Shown here: in pieces, positions 8,563 through 16,852 of the stretch | Position numbering within the stretch: the first letter of the stretch is position 1 | Layout: each line of letters begins with the position of its first letter | NCBI RefSeq assembly: GCF_900091565.1 | Contig: NZ_FMCV01000003.1 | Coordinates: 310,001-374,000, forward strand | Length of the DNA stretch: 64,000 nt | Reading direction: 5' to 3' | DNA from: Micromonospora marina | Lineage (GTDB): Bacteria > Actinomycetota > Actinomycetes > Mycobacteriales > Micromonosporaceae | Position numbers and translations under genes: made by a program | Notes under the pieces: model-generated | Databases searched by the model: none | What the model was told of the DNA's origin: nothing | What the model saw: only the letters and a program-made list of their open reading frames with translations

Positions 8563-9321
8563 TCAGCGCAGCCCGGCCACCGCGGCGTCCGCGCCGCCGC
8601 GCCAGAGCACGCCGGCCTCGGTGAAGCCGGCCGCGCGCAGCGCGTCCAGGTGCCACGCCGCGGGCGGGCTCCACTCCGGGCTGTGCCCGGTCGGATAGAT
8701 CTGCCGCCGCTTCTCCACCAGCGGCCCGAGCACCGGGTCACCCGCGGCCTGCTCCCACCACTCCGGCCAGGACGGCGCCGCGCCGGCCCGGTGCCGGGCG
8801 GCGCGGCGCGCCTTCGCCAGGTCGCCGAGGCGGGCAGCGAGCGACGGCATCGTGTCGTCGGGCATGTGGTCGGCGTTGACGAAGACGCCGCCGGGACGCA
8901 GCACGTCGCGGATCTCGCCGTACAGCTGAGCCAGGCGCGGACCGTCCACCCAGTGCAGGGCGGTGGCGGTGAGTACCGCGTCGTAGTCGCGGTGCGGCAG
9001 CGTGGCGGCCCAGTCGGACCGGTTGAGGTCGGCGGTCACCACTGTGGCCCGTCCCGCCAGCGCCGCCTCGGCGAGGGTGAGCAGCACCGGGTCGAGGTCG
9101 AGCACCGTCACCTCGGCGTCGGGCCGGCGGGCCAGCGTACGCAGGCTGATCGATCCGGTGCCGCCGGCCAGGTCGAGCACGCGTGGCGGCCGGTCGCCGG
9201 TGACCGCCTCGACGGCGTCGAGCATCGCCGCGAAGCGGTGCTCCCGGTCCGGCATGAACGCCTCCTGCTGCCGGTCCCAGCTCTCCTGCCAGGCGCGCAC
9301 ATCCAAGTCGTAAGGAGTCAT
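8563..9321 (-). CDS. Class I SAM-dependent methyltransferase
   Basis: 252 residues. The SAM-binding motif I reads RVLDLAGGTGSISLR, with the acidic motif II VTVLDLDP and a post-motif LTATALHWVDGPRL typical of the type-11 methyltransferase group. The substrate is not evident. The start was set at the ATG of MTPYDLDV because the preceding in-frame codons run into a promoter-like palindrome at 9360-9386, and AAGGAG is not on this strand to help. The gene is convergent with GH26 and divergent from the polyketide tailoring operon. The 204 bases between it and GH26 (8359-8562) hold no gene I can support. Confidence 0.8.
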   Translation of the reverse strand: MTPYDLDVRAWQESWDRQQEAFMPDREHRFAAMLDAVEAVTGDRPPRVLDLAGGTGSISLRTLARRPDAEVTVLDLDPVLLTLAEAALAGRATVVTADLNRSDWAATLPHRDYDAVLTATALHWVDGPRLAQLYGEIRDVLRPGGVFVNADHMPDDTMPSLAARLGDLAKARRAARHRAGAAPSWPEWWEQAAGDPVLGPLVEKRRQIYPTGHSPEWSPPAAWHLDALRAAGFTEAGVLWRGGADAAVAGLR

Positions 9322-9359
9322 GACGCTCACGATAGTTACCGGCACGCAGTCCTGTCGAG

Positions 9360-9386
9360 GCTTGTTGCCAAACTTTTGCAACAAGC
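9360..9386. promoter_or_regulatory. Palindromic operator-like site
   Basis: GCTTGTTGC and GCAACAAGC form perfect 9-bp arms around CAAACTTTT, itself nearly symmetrical (AAA-C-TTT). The whole 27-bp element lies in an AT-rich pocket between the divergent methyltransferase and polyketide tailoring genes. It looks like a binding site for a dimeric repressor. No regulator gene is adjacent, so the factor is unknown. Confidence 0.5.
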
Positions 9387-9506
9387 GGTGCGCCGTCCCG
9401 GCGGCGTCACCGGGACCGGACGTACGGCGGGGCCGCGGTGACGGGGCGGTGACGCGCGCTGCGGCAGGGTCGCGGCACGACGACGGCGCCGTTCTCAGGG
9501 GGCTGC

Positions 9507-11786
9507 ATGATCAGGACGATGCTCCGGCTGCGCGCACGCACCGGCTGCGAACCCGCGGTCGGGCCGGCCTTCGAGGCGGTCGCCGGGCAGCTCGGCGCGC
9601 TGACCGGCAACCTGCGGCACGAGCTGCTGCGGGACGCCCTCGACCCGCGCGGCTTCGTCGTCGTCACCGAGTGGGCCGACGAGGCGGCGCTGGCCGCGTA
9701 CCGGCGCGGGCCGGTGGCTGCCCGCCTGGCCGGCCTGCTCCGGCCGCTGACCGAGCCGGCGGACGGACCCGGCTACCCGCTGCTGCGGGAGACCCGGGAC
9801 GGCACGGGCCCGGTCTACGTGGACGTCGAGCTCACCGTGCCGCTCGACCGGCTCGCCGAGTTCCACCGGGGCTACCCCGAGGTGGTCCGGCGGATGGCCG
9901 CGATCCCCGGCTACCGCCGCGAACAGTTGCTGCGCGAACCCGGCTCGGACATCCACCACATCTTCGCCGAGTGGGACGGCGCCGCGCCGTTCCTCACCTG
10001 GATCGGCGACCCGGCCCACGCCTCGGCGCAGGCCGGGCCGATCGCGCCGTTCCTTCTCGACATCCGGCGCCGGCTGTTCCACGTCGTCCCCGACGCGGAC
10101 GGCCGCCGACACCCCACCACGGGCTGGGAGGCCGACGTGCACAGGACAACAGACGTACTCGTCGTCGGGGCGGGCCCCACCGGGCTGACCGCCGCCGTCG
10201 AACTGGCCCGGCGGGGCATCGACTGCCTGGTGATCGACGAGCAGGTCACCCCGCCCGGCCACGCGGACAAGGCGATCGGTGTGCACTGCCGCACCATGGA
10301 GATCTGGGAGGAGCAGGGCGTCGTCCGGGAAGCCATGGACGCCGGCATCTGGCTCACCGGCAACATGGTCTTCGTCAACGGCGAGCAGACCCACCGGATG
10401 AGCTGGGAGCTGCCCGGCCTGCCGTACGCCCACCTCGGCCTGCCGCAGTACGAGACCGAGCGGATCCTCACCACCCGGCTGGCCACGCTCGGCGTCCGCC
10501 CGCAGCGCGGCGCCGAACTGGTCGACTTCGACCAGGACGCCGAGGGCGTCACCGCCACCGTCCGCACCGCCGACGGCGGCACCGGGACGGTACGCGCGGC
10601 GTACCTGGTCGGCGCCGACGGCGCGCACAGCCGGGTACGGGAGCGGCTCGGGCTCACCTTCACCGGCGGGCTGGGCCGGTTCCCGCAGCTGTTCATGCTG
10701 GTGGACGTCGACGTGGACTGGGATATGCCGGACGGGCACCTGCTGCGGTTCCTGCACACGACCGACGGCAAGATGGACGGGATGCTCGTCTGCGTACCGC
10801 TGCGCGGCGCGCACCGCTACCGCATCGCCACCCTCGCCCCGCCCCGGTTCTTCGCCCAGACCGGCGGGCGCGACGCCCCGCCCGGGTTCAGCGAGGAACT
10901 CGACGAGCCGTCCATCTCCGACGTGCAGGCCGCGCTGGACCGCCTCGCGCCGCCCGGCACCCGGGCGAGCAACCTGCGCTGGTCGTCGGTGTTCCGGATC
11001 AGCCACGGCATCGTCGACCGCTACCGGGAAGGCCGGGTGTTCGTGGCCGGGGACGCCGCCCACCTGCACCCGCCCGCCGGCGGCCAGGGCATGAACACCG
11101 GCATCCAGGACGCCTGGAACCTGGCCTGGAAGCTGGCCCTGGCGGTACGCGGACTCGCCGCGCCCGGCCTGCTGGACAGCTACGAGACCGAGCGGCGGCC
11201 GGAGGGCGAGGAGATCGTCGGCCGGGCGGTACGGATGGCCGGCACCGAGGAGGTGGACCGCGCCGACCTGGAACGCCAGTTCCTCCAGGAGATGTCCATG
11301 CTGCTCAGCTACGCCGGCAGCCCGCTGGTCGGGGAGACCGTCGCCGACCCGGCCGCGCTCGGTGACGCGCCCCGCCCCGGCGACATCGCGCCCGACGTGG
11401 ACGGGCTGCGCCGGCGCGGCGTCGGCCACCCGCTGCGGCTGCGGGACCTCACCCGGGGCACCCGGCACACGCTGCTGCTCTACGCCGACCGCACGGCCGG
11501 CGCGGAGGTGCCGGCCGGGTTCACCGCCCTGTGCGCCGACGCGCGCCGGCTGGCGGGCGGGGAACTCGACGCGTACCTGCTCCTCGACCCCGACGCCGAC
11601 GAACCACGCCTGCTCGACCCGCCCGTGGTGCGCGACGCCGAGCGCCGTTTCCGCGCCGCGTACGGCCTGGACGGCACCGGGCTGTACCTGATCCGCCCGG
11701 ACGGGCACATCGGGTTCCGGGGCGCGCCGGTCGACCCGGACGCGCTGCGCAAGCACCTGCACCTGGGGTTCGGGAGCGCCAGGTGA
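9507..11786 (+). CDS. Fusion: ABM-like domain + SchA/CurD-like domain + FAD-dependent aromatic monooxygenase
   Basis: 759 residues. Residues 1-85 form an ABM-like ferredoxin-fold domain (LRHELLRDALDPRG, VVTEWADEAAL). Residues 92-190 match the SchA/CurD-like domain of spore-pigment clusters (GAAPFLTWIGDPAH). From about residue 211 a PheA/TfdB-class flavin monooxygenase follows: dinucleotide motif VVGAGPTGLTAAVELARRG, FAD-ribityl motif VFVAGDAAHLHPPAGGQG near residue 513, and a thioredoxin-like C-terminal domain. It likely hydroxylates a polyketide aromatic ring. An in-frame GTG at 10137 with GGGAGG upstream could start a shorter, canonical flavoenzyme. The first domain is similar to the separate protein encoded next, suggesting duplication and fusion. 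The stop overlaps the next start by four bases. Confidence 0.8.
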   Translation: MIRTMLRLRARTGCEPAVGPAFEAVAGQLGALTGNLRHELLRDALDPRGFVVVTEWADEAALAAYRRGPVAARLAGLLRPLTEPADGPGYPLLRETRDGTGPVYVDVELTVPLDRLAEFHRGYPEVVRRMAAIPGYRREQLLREPGSDIHHIFAEWDGAAPFLTWIGDPAHASAQAGPIAPFLLDIRRRLFHVVPDADGRRHPTTGWEADVHRTTDVLVVGAGPTGLTAAVELARRGIDCLVIDEQVTPPGHADKAIGVHCRTMEIWEEQGVVREAMDAGIWLTGNMVFVNGEQTHRMSWELPGLPYAHLGLPQYETERILTTRLATLGVRPQRGAELVDFDQDAEGVTATVRTADGGTGTVRAAYLVGADGAHSRVRERLGLTFTGGLGRFPQLFMLVDVDVDWDMPDGHLLRFLHTTDGKMDGMLVCVPLRGAHRYRIATLAPPRFFAQTGGRDAPPGFSEELDEPSISDVQAALDRLAPPGTRASNLRWSSVFRISHGIVDRYREGRVFVAGDAAHLHPPAGGQGMNTGIQDAWNLAWKLALAVRGLAAPGLLDSYETERRPEGEEIVGRAVRMAGTEEVDRADLERQFLQEMSMLLSYAGSPLVGETVADPAALGDAPRPGDIAPDVDGLRRRGVGHPLRLRDLTRGTRHTLLLYADRTAGAEVPAGFTALCADARRLAGGELDAYLLLDPDADEPRLLDPPVVRDAERRFRAAYGLDGTGLYLIRPDGHIGFRGAPVDPDALRKHLHLGFGSAR

Positions 11787-12103
11787 GCCGGGTCCGGACC
11801 GTGCTGTCGATGCGGACCCGGGAGGGCTGCGAGGAGCGCTTCGAGTCGGAGTGGCTCACCGCCGCCGAACAGATCCGCACGCTGGACGGCTGCCTGCACC
11901 AGGACCTGGTCCGCGACGCCGACGACCCGCGCAGCTACCTGATCATCAGCGACTGGGCGGACCGCGAGCGGCTGGACGCGTTCGGCCGCAGCGCGCACCG
12001 GGACCGGCTGCTGAGCATCATCCGCGAACTGCGCGAGTCCGCCGACCGGCACACCTACCAGGTACTGCACAGCGTGACCGGCGAGCCGGGGGAGGGGCGA
12101 TGA
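11783..12103 (+). CDS. ABM-family (antibiotic biosynthesis monooxygenase-like) protein
   Basis: 106 residues, the length of a single ABM ferredoxin-fold domain. The motif pattern RTVLSMRTREGCE, LHQDLVRDADDPRSY and IISDWADRERLDAF parallels the N-terminus of the preceding fusion protein block by block. Such small proteins oxidise anthrone-type polyketides without cofactor or act as accessory cyclases. The GTG start overlaps the upstream stop, and its stop overlaps the P450 start (ATGA), so the four genes are one translation unit. Confidence 0.75.
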   Translation: MSRVRTVLSMRTREGCEERFESEWLTAAEQIRTLDGCLHQDLVRDADDPRSYLIISDWADRERLDAFGRSAHRDRLLSIIRELRESADRHTYQVLHSVTGEPGEGR

Positions 12104-13326
12104 CCGACGACGTGGTGCCGGCGAGCGAGCTCTACACCGACGCGTTCGCGGCCGACCCGTACCCCACCCTGGCCCGGCTGCGCGCGGACCGGCCGGTCTG
12201 CCCAGTCGGCTCGCCGCGGTTCGACTCCTGGCTGATCACCCGCTTCGACGACGCGCGCACCGCGCTGACCGACCCGCGTCTGTCCAAGGACCTGTACGGC
12301 CCGGAGCAGCACTACCTGAAGATCTTCGGCCCGAACTCGGAGGGCCTGAACCGCAACATGCTCAACTCCGACCCGCCCGAGCACACCCGGCTGCGCCGGG
12401 TGGTGTCGCAGGCGTTCGCGCCCCGGCGGATCGAGGCGTTGCGCCCCCGGGTGGCGTCGATCGTCGACCAGCTCGTCGACAAGATGGCACCGCACGGCGA
12501 GGCGGACCTGATGCGTGACTTCGCCATCCCGCTGCCGATGACAGTCATCTGCGAACTGCTCGGCGTGCCGCCCGCCGACCACGACCGGGTGCTCGACTGG
12601 ACCCAGGTGATCCGCACCTCCGGCTCCACCAGCCGGCCCCCCGCGCAGGAGCGGGCGGCCGTGCAGGAGGCCCAGCTCCGGCTGCACCACTACCTGGCCG
12701 GGCTGGTCCGCGCCAAACGCGACGACCCGGCCGACGACATCATCGGCGCGCTGATCACGGCCGTCGACGAGGACGGGACGCTGTCCGAGGCGGAACTGGT
12801 CACCACCACGTTCCTGCTGCTGTTCGCCGGGCACCAGACCACCGCCGACTTCCTCGGCAACGCCGTGCTGGCCCTGCTGACCCACCCCGAGCAGATGGAA
12901 CTGCTGCGCGCCACGCCCCGCCTGCTGCCCGCCGCGATCGAGGAACTGCTCCGGTTCGACGGGCCGCTGCCCGTGGCCAGCCCGCGCATCGCCACCGAGG
13001 ACGTCGACTACCAGGGCGTACGCATCCCGCGTGGCGCGATCGTCGGGGTGGCGATCAACGCGGCCAACCACGACCCGGCGCACTTCGCCGACCCGGACCG
13101 GCTGGACCTGCGCCGGGTCCGGGGCCCGCACCTCGGGTTCGGGCACGGCGTCCACTACTGCCTGGGCGTCTCGCTGGCCCGGATGGAGGCCGAACTCGCG
13201 CTCGGCGCGCTGCTGCGCCGGCTGCCCGGACTGCGTCTCGGCGTACCGCTGGCCGAGGTGCGCCGGCTCCCCGCCGCCTCGCCGTTCCGCGGCCTGCTGG
13301 AACTGCCTGTCACCTTCACCGCCTGA
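12100..13326 (+). CDS. Cytochrome P450
   Basis: 408 residues, normal for a soluble bacterial P450. Visible signatures are the I-helix oxygen-binding motif LFAGHQTTAD, the K-helix EELLR, and the haem-binding loop FGHGVHYCLGVSLARME with the cysteine ligand at residue 354. Its position inside the polyketide tailoring operon suggests hydroxylation or phenol coupling of an aromatic polyketide, though the substrate cannot be read from sequence. A ferredoxin partner is not encoded nearby. Confidence 0.92.
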   Translation: MTDDVVPASELYTDAFAADPYPTLARLRADRPVCPVGSPRFDSWLITRFDDARTALTDPRLSKDLYGPEQHYLKIFGPNSEGLNRNMLNSDPPEHTRLRRVVSQAFAPRRIEALRPRVASIVDQLVDKMAPHGEADLMRDFAIPLPMTVICELLGVPPADHDRVLDWTQVIRTSGSTSRPPAQERAAVQEAQLRLHHYLAGLVRAKRDDPADDIIGALITAVDEDGTLSEAELVTTTFLLLFAGHQTTADFLGNAVLALLTHPEQMELLRATPRLLPAAIEELLRFDGPLPVASPRIATEDVDYQGVRIPRGAIVGVAINAANHDPAHFADPDRLDLRRVRGPHLGFGHGVHYCLGVSLARMEAELALGALLRRLPGLRLGVPLAEVRRLPAASPFRGLLELPVTFTA

Positions 13327-13378
13327 CGGCGCCGCCGCCGCGCGCCGCCGCCCCCGTCGCAATCATCGAGGAGCAGTC

Positions 13379-14044
13379 ATGGTCTTCCGCAACGTGATCG
13401 TCTGTCACATGGTCCCCGGCAGCGAGCAGATCGTCGGCGGCGTGTTCGGCCACTACGACCAGGCCACCCGGCCGCAGGACCTGGGCGTCATCGGCCGGTA
13501 CCTGCTGTCGCACCACGACCTCTACATCCACGTGATCGAGCGGGAGCAGGACCCGCGGATCTCCGGGCAGACTCGTGGCCTGCCCGCCTTCCAGAAGATC
13601 GCCGAGGAGATCGGCCCGTACGTCACCCCGTACCCGCGCTACTGGAAGAACCCGTCGGACTCGGTGGCGAAGGAGTTCTACCACTGGGCACCCGATGGTG
13701 AACCGCCCGCCGACACCACGCTCACCGTGATCGTCGGGCGGATCAAGCCGGGCGCGGAACCGGACGTGGCACGGGTCTTTGGCGAGTCCGACGCCGGGTC
13801 GCTCCCGGCCGACCTCGGGGTCACCGGACGCTGGCTCTACTCGATCGACGACGTCTACGTGCACCTGCTCGAACAGGAGTCGTCGGCGGCCGAGGCCACC
13901 CGGGACCAGCACGGCGACAAGCCTGCCTTCGGCAAGGTGATGCAGGACCTGGGCCCGTACATCGAGCCGTACCGGCCGGAGAGGTGGCAGGGGCCGCAGG
14001 ACTCCGTGGCGACCGCCTTCTACCGCTGGCAGGCCCGGGACTGA
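13379..14044 (+). CDS. Tandem TcmI-type aromatic polyketide cyclase
   Basis: 221 residues made of two consecutive copies of the roughly 105-residue TcmI cyclase domain. Copy one carries LGVIGRYLLSHHDLYIHVIE and ends VAKEFYHW; copy two carries LGVTGRWLYSIDDVYVHLLE and ends VATAFYRW. TcmI-family proteins fold poly-beta-keto chains during type II polyketide assembly and are normally single-domain. GAGGAG precedes the ATG. It closes the tailoring operon and is followed by a strong hairpin. No ketosynthase, chain-length factor or acyl carrier gene is present in the window, so its substrate must be made elsewhere in the genome, if at all. Confidence 0.8.
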   Translation: MVFRNVIVCHMVPGSEQIVGGVFGHYDQATRPQDLGVIGRYLLSHHDLYIHVIEREQDPRISGQTRGLPAFQKIAEEIGPYVTPYPRYWKNPSDSVAKEFYHWAPDGEPPADTTLTVIVGRIKPGAEPDVARVFGESDAGSLPADLGVTGRWLYSIDDVYVHLLEQESSAAEATRDQHGDKPAFGKVMQDLGPYIEPYRPERWQGPQDSVATAFYRWQARD

Positions 14045-14093
14045 GCACGATCCGCGCTCCCGCCCACCGGATGGCGAGAGTGCGGAAACGCCG

Positions 14094-14131
14094 CCCCCGC
14101 GACCGGCCGTACGTCAGGCTTGTCGCGGGGG
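14094..14131 (+). terminator. Hairpin after the polyketide tailoring operon
   Basis: CCCCCGCGAC (14094-14103) pairs perfectly with GTCGCGGGGG (14122-14131) across an 18-base loop. There is no U-run, usual for high-GC actinomycete terminators. Its right arm touches the ribosome-binding region of the next gene, so it could also act as an attenuator. Confidence 0.45.
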
Positions 14132-14137
14132 TGCCGG

Positions 14138-14521
14138 GTGTCGACGAAGGAGATCGTCCAGCACGTCGGGACGCTGCTCGACCTGGCCGGGGTGCTCGTC
14201 ATCACGGTCGGTGTCGCGGTCGCCACGGCGGTGTTCGCGGTGCGTTGCGCCCGGACCCGCCAGGTGGTCGGGCACTACCGGGCGTACCGGCAGGGCGTCG
14301 GCCGGGCCATCCTGCTCGGCCTGGAGTTCCTGGTCGGCGGCGACATCATCCGTACGGTCGCGGTGTCGCCCACGTTCACCAGCGTCGGCGTGCTGGCGCT
14401 GATCGTGCTGGTCCGCACGTTCCTCAGCTTCTCGCTGGAGGTGGAGCTGGACGGGCGCTGGCCCTGGCAGGGCCGTCCTCCGGTGGAGCGGCCGGGCGTG
14501 GGCGCCCGCCCTCAGCGCTGA
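14138..14521 (+). CDS. DUF1622-family membrane protein
   Basis: 127 residues with three hydrophobic segments. The conserved block FLVGGDIIRTVAVSPTF followed by RTFLSFSLEVELDGRWPW is the signature of DUF1622 proteins, small integral membrane proteins of unknown function. The GTG start (VSTKEIV) is preferred over an upstream TTG at 14120 because GGGGGTGCCGG precedes it. The gene sits alone between the polyketide operon and the copper ATPase. Confidence 0.7.
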   Translation: MSTKEIVQHVGTLLDLAGVLVITVGVAVATAVFAVRCARTRQVVGHYRAYRQGVGRAILLGLEFLVGGDIIRTVAVSPTFTSVGVLALIVLVRTFLSFSLEVELDGRWPWQGRPPVERPGVGARPQR

Positions 14522-14612
14522 GCGTCGTACCCCTGCGGCAGCATGCCGCACATGGCGGAGTTCCGGATCGTGCGCGGCGGCGTGACGAGCCCGGCCGAGC
14601 CGCCACGGCAGC

Positions 14613-14627
14613 TACCCCCAGGGGGTA
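14613..14627. promoter_or_regulatory. CsoR-like copper operator
   Basis: TACCCCCAGGGGGTA is a perfect 15-base palindrome ending 11 bases before the ATPase start. GC-flanked TACCCC/GGGGTA palindromes of this kind are bound by the copper sensor CsoR, which releases DNA when copper(I) rises. No csoR gene is in the window. Confidence 0.6.
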
Positions 14628-14637
14628 TGGTGGCCGG

Positions 14638-16758
14638 ATGGAACACGCAGACGGTCACGACACCGGCCACCACGGCGGCGGGCACGGCGCGCACGCCGGG
14701 CACGACCCGGAGCAGTTCCGCCGCCGGTTCTGGCTGAGCCTGGCGCTCACCGTGCCGATCGTCGCCACCAGCCACATGGTGATGGACTGGTTCGGCTACA
14801 CGCTGGACTTCCCGGGTGTGCGCTGGGTCGGCCCGGTGCTCGGCACCGTGGTCTTCCTCTACGGCGGCTGGCCGTTCCTCACCGGCGGCCTGCGTGAGCT
14901 GCGCGAACGTACCCCCGGGATGATGCTGCTGATCTCGATGGCGATCGTGGTCGCGTACCTCGCCTCGGCCGCCACCAGCATCGGCCTGTTCGACCTGGAC
15001 TTCTGGTGGGAACTGGCCGCGCTGGTCACCATCATGCTGCTCGGCCACTGGCAGGAGATGCGGGCGGTCGGCCAGGCGCGTGGCGCGCTCGGCGCGCTCG
15101 CAGCGCTGCTGCCCGACGACGCCGAGCGGCTGGACGACGCCGGGCGGCTGCAGCCGGTGCCGGTCGGCGAGCTGCGGGTGGGCGACCTGGTGCTGGTGCG
15201 CCCCGGCGGGCGGGTGCCGGCCGACGGGCGGATCGTCGAGGGTGCCGCCGAGCTGGACGAGTCGATGATCACGGGGGAGTCGCGGCCGGTGGCCCGCGCC
15301 GCCGGGGACCGGGTGGTCGCCGGCACCGTCGCCACCGACTCCACCCTCCGGGTACGCGTCGAGGCGGTCGGCGCGGACACCGCGCTGGCCGGCATCGGGC
15401 GGCTCGTGGCGCAGGCGCAGGCCTCCGGCGGGCGCGCGCAGGTGCTCGCCGACCGGTTCGCCGCGCTCCTGTTCTACCTGGCGGCGTCCGCCGGCCTGGC
15501 CACGTTCGCGGTGTGGGCGCTGCTCGGCGACCCCGACCAGGCGGTGGTGCGGACCGTGACCGTGCTGGTGATCGCCTGCCCGCACGCGCTCGGCCTGGCG
15601 ATCCCGCTGGTGGTGGCGCTGTCGACAGCGCTGTCGGCCCGCGCCGGCATCCTGGTCAAGGACCGGCTCGCGCTGGAGCGGATGCGCACCGTCGACACCG
15701 TCCTGTTCGACAAGACCGGCACGCTCACCACCGGCCGGCACACGGTGACCGGCGTGGCCGCCACCGGCGGGATGGACGAGGCCGCCGCCCTGGCCCTGGC
15801 CGGTGCGGTGGAGGCCGACAGCGAGCACCCGCTGGCCCGGGCGCTGGTCGCCGCCGCCGACGCCCGGCAGGCGGGTCCGGCCGAGCCCGCCCGGCTCCCG
15901 GCCGCGCACGAGGCGGGTCCGGGTGGCCGGGACGCGGGGACGGTGCGTCCGGCGGCGCGGGGCTTCCGGGCGCTGACCGGCCGGGGCGTGCGCGCCACGG
16001 TGGACGGCGTGGACTGGGCGGTCGGCGGGCCGGCGCTGCTGCGCGAACTCGACGCCCCGGTGCCGGACGACCTGGCCCGGGCCGCGCGGGAGTGGTCGGG
16101 CCGCGGCGCGGCAGTGCTGCACCTGGTCCGCCTGCCCGAGGACGGCCCGCCGGAGGTGACCGCCGCCTTCGGGATGGAGGACCAGGTCCGCCCGGAGGCG
16201 CGGGCCGCCGTGGCCGAGCTGCGCGACCTCGGCGTACGCAAGATCGTGATGATCACCGGTGACGCGCGCCCGGTCGCCGAGGCGGTGGCCGCCGACCTCG
16301 GGTTCCGGCCCGGCGTCGACGAGGTCTTCGCCGAGGTGCTCCCCGCCGACAAGGACAAGGCGGTGGCCGGGCTGCGCGATCGGGGACTGACGGTGGCGAT
16401 GGTCGGCGACGGGGTGAACGACGCCCCGGCGCTGGCTCGCGCCGACGTCGGGCTGGCCATCGGCGCCGGCACCGACGTGGCGATCGAGTCCGCCGGGGTG
16501 GTGCTCGCCGGCTCCGACCCGCGCGGGGTCGGCGGCGTGATCCGGCTGTCCCGCGCGTCGTACCGGAAGATGCGGCAGAACCTGGCCTGGGCGGCCGGCT
16601 ACAACGTGGTCGCGATCCCGCTCGCCGCCGGTGTCCTCGCCTGGGCGGGGATCGCGCTCAGCCCGGCGCTGGGCGCGGTGCTGATGTCCGCCTCCACGAT
16701 CGTGGTCGCGCTCAACGCCCAACTGCTGCGCCGGGTCCGGATCGCCCCGGCCGGCTGA
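14638..16758 (+). CDS. Heavy-metal P1B-type ATPase, CopB-like (CPH motif)
   Basis: 706 residues. The N-terminus is His-rich (HDTGHHGGGHGAHAGHD), as in CopB-type pumps, and lacks CxxC metal-binding domains. The intramembrane metal site is CPH (314-316) rather than CPC; the phosphorylated Asp358 lies in DKTGTLTTG, with TGES and GDGVNDAPAL also present. CPH pumps (P1B-3 group) export copper or silver across the plasma membrane. Six to eight helices flank the cytosolic domains. A CsoR-like palindrome directly upstream predicts copper induction. The residue 410-440 region is longer and Ala/Pro-rich, an insertion between the nucleotide-binding strands. Confidence 0.9.
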   Translation: MEHADGHDTGHHGGGHGAHAGHDPEQFRRRFWLSLALTVPIVATSHMVMDWFGYTLDFPGVRWVGPVLGTVVFLYGGWPFLTGGLRELRERTPGMMLLISMAIVVAYLASAATSIGLFDLDFWWELAALVTIMLLGHWQEMRAVGQARGALGALAALLPDDAERLDDAGRLQPVPVGELRVGDLVLVRPGGRVPADGRIVEGAAELDESMITGESRPVARAAGDRVVAGTVATDSTLRVRVEAVGADTALAGIGRLVAQAQASGGRAQVLADRFAALLFYLAASAGLATFAVWALLGDPDQAVVRTVTVLVIACPHALGLAIPLVVALSTALSARAGILVKDRLALERMRTVDTVLFDKTGTLTTGRHTVTGVAATGGMDEAAALALAGAVEADSEHPLARALVAAADARQAGPAEPARLPAAHEAGPGGRDAGTVRPAARGFRALTGRGVRATVDGVDWAVGGPALLRELDAPVPDDLARAAREWSGRGAAVLHLVRLPEDGPPEVTAAFGMEDQVRPEARAAVAELRDLGVRKIVMITGDARPVAEAVAADLGFRPGVDEVFAEVLPADKDKAVAGLRDRGLTVAMVGDGVNDAPALARADVGLAIGAGTDVAIESAGVVLAGSDPRGVGGVIRLSRASYRKMRQNLAWAAGYNVVAIPLAAGVLAWAGIALSPALGAVLMSASTIVVALNAQLLRRVRIAPAG

Positions 16759-16819
16759 GCCGCAGTTTCAGGCCCCGATTAGCGCCGAGGCTTGCGGATG
16801 CGAGCGAACCCGCCCCTTC

Positions 16820-16839
16820 CGGCCCGCACCTGCGGGCCG
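16820..16839. terminator. Short GC hairpin upstream of the molybdate operon
   Basis: CGGCCCGC and GCGGGCCG form an 8-bp stem with a four-base loop, ending 13 bases before the next start codon. It may terminate the ATPase transcript or act as a regulatory hairpin for the molybdate genes. No U-run follows. Confidence 0.3.
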
Positions 16840-16852
16840 CTAGGGTGAGTGC

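Noticed and set aside
9495-11762. 755-codon minus-strand open frame opposite the flavin monooxygenase
   Set aside because: Shadow of the real gene: biased composition, no motif, no ribosome-binding site.
14512-16722. 736-codon minus-strand open frame opposite the copper ATPase
   Set aside because: Gly/His/Arg-rich shadow frame with no recognisable domain.
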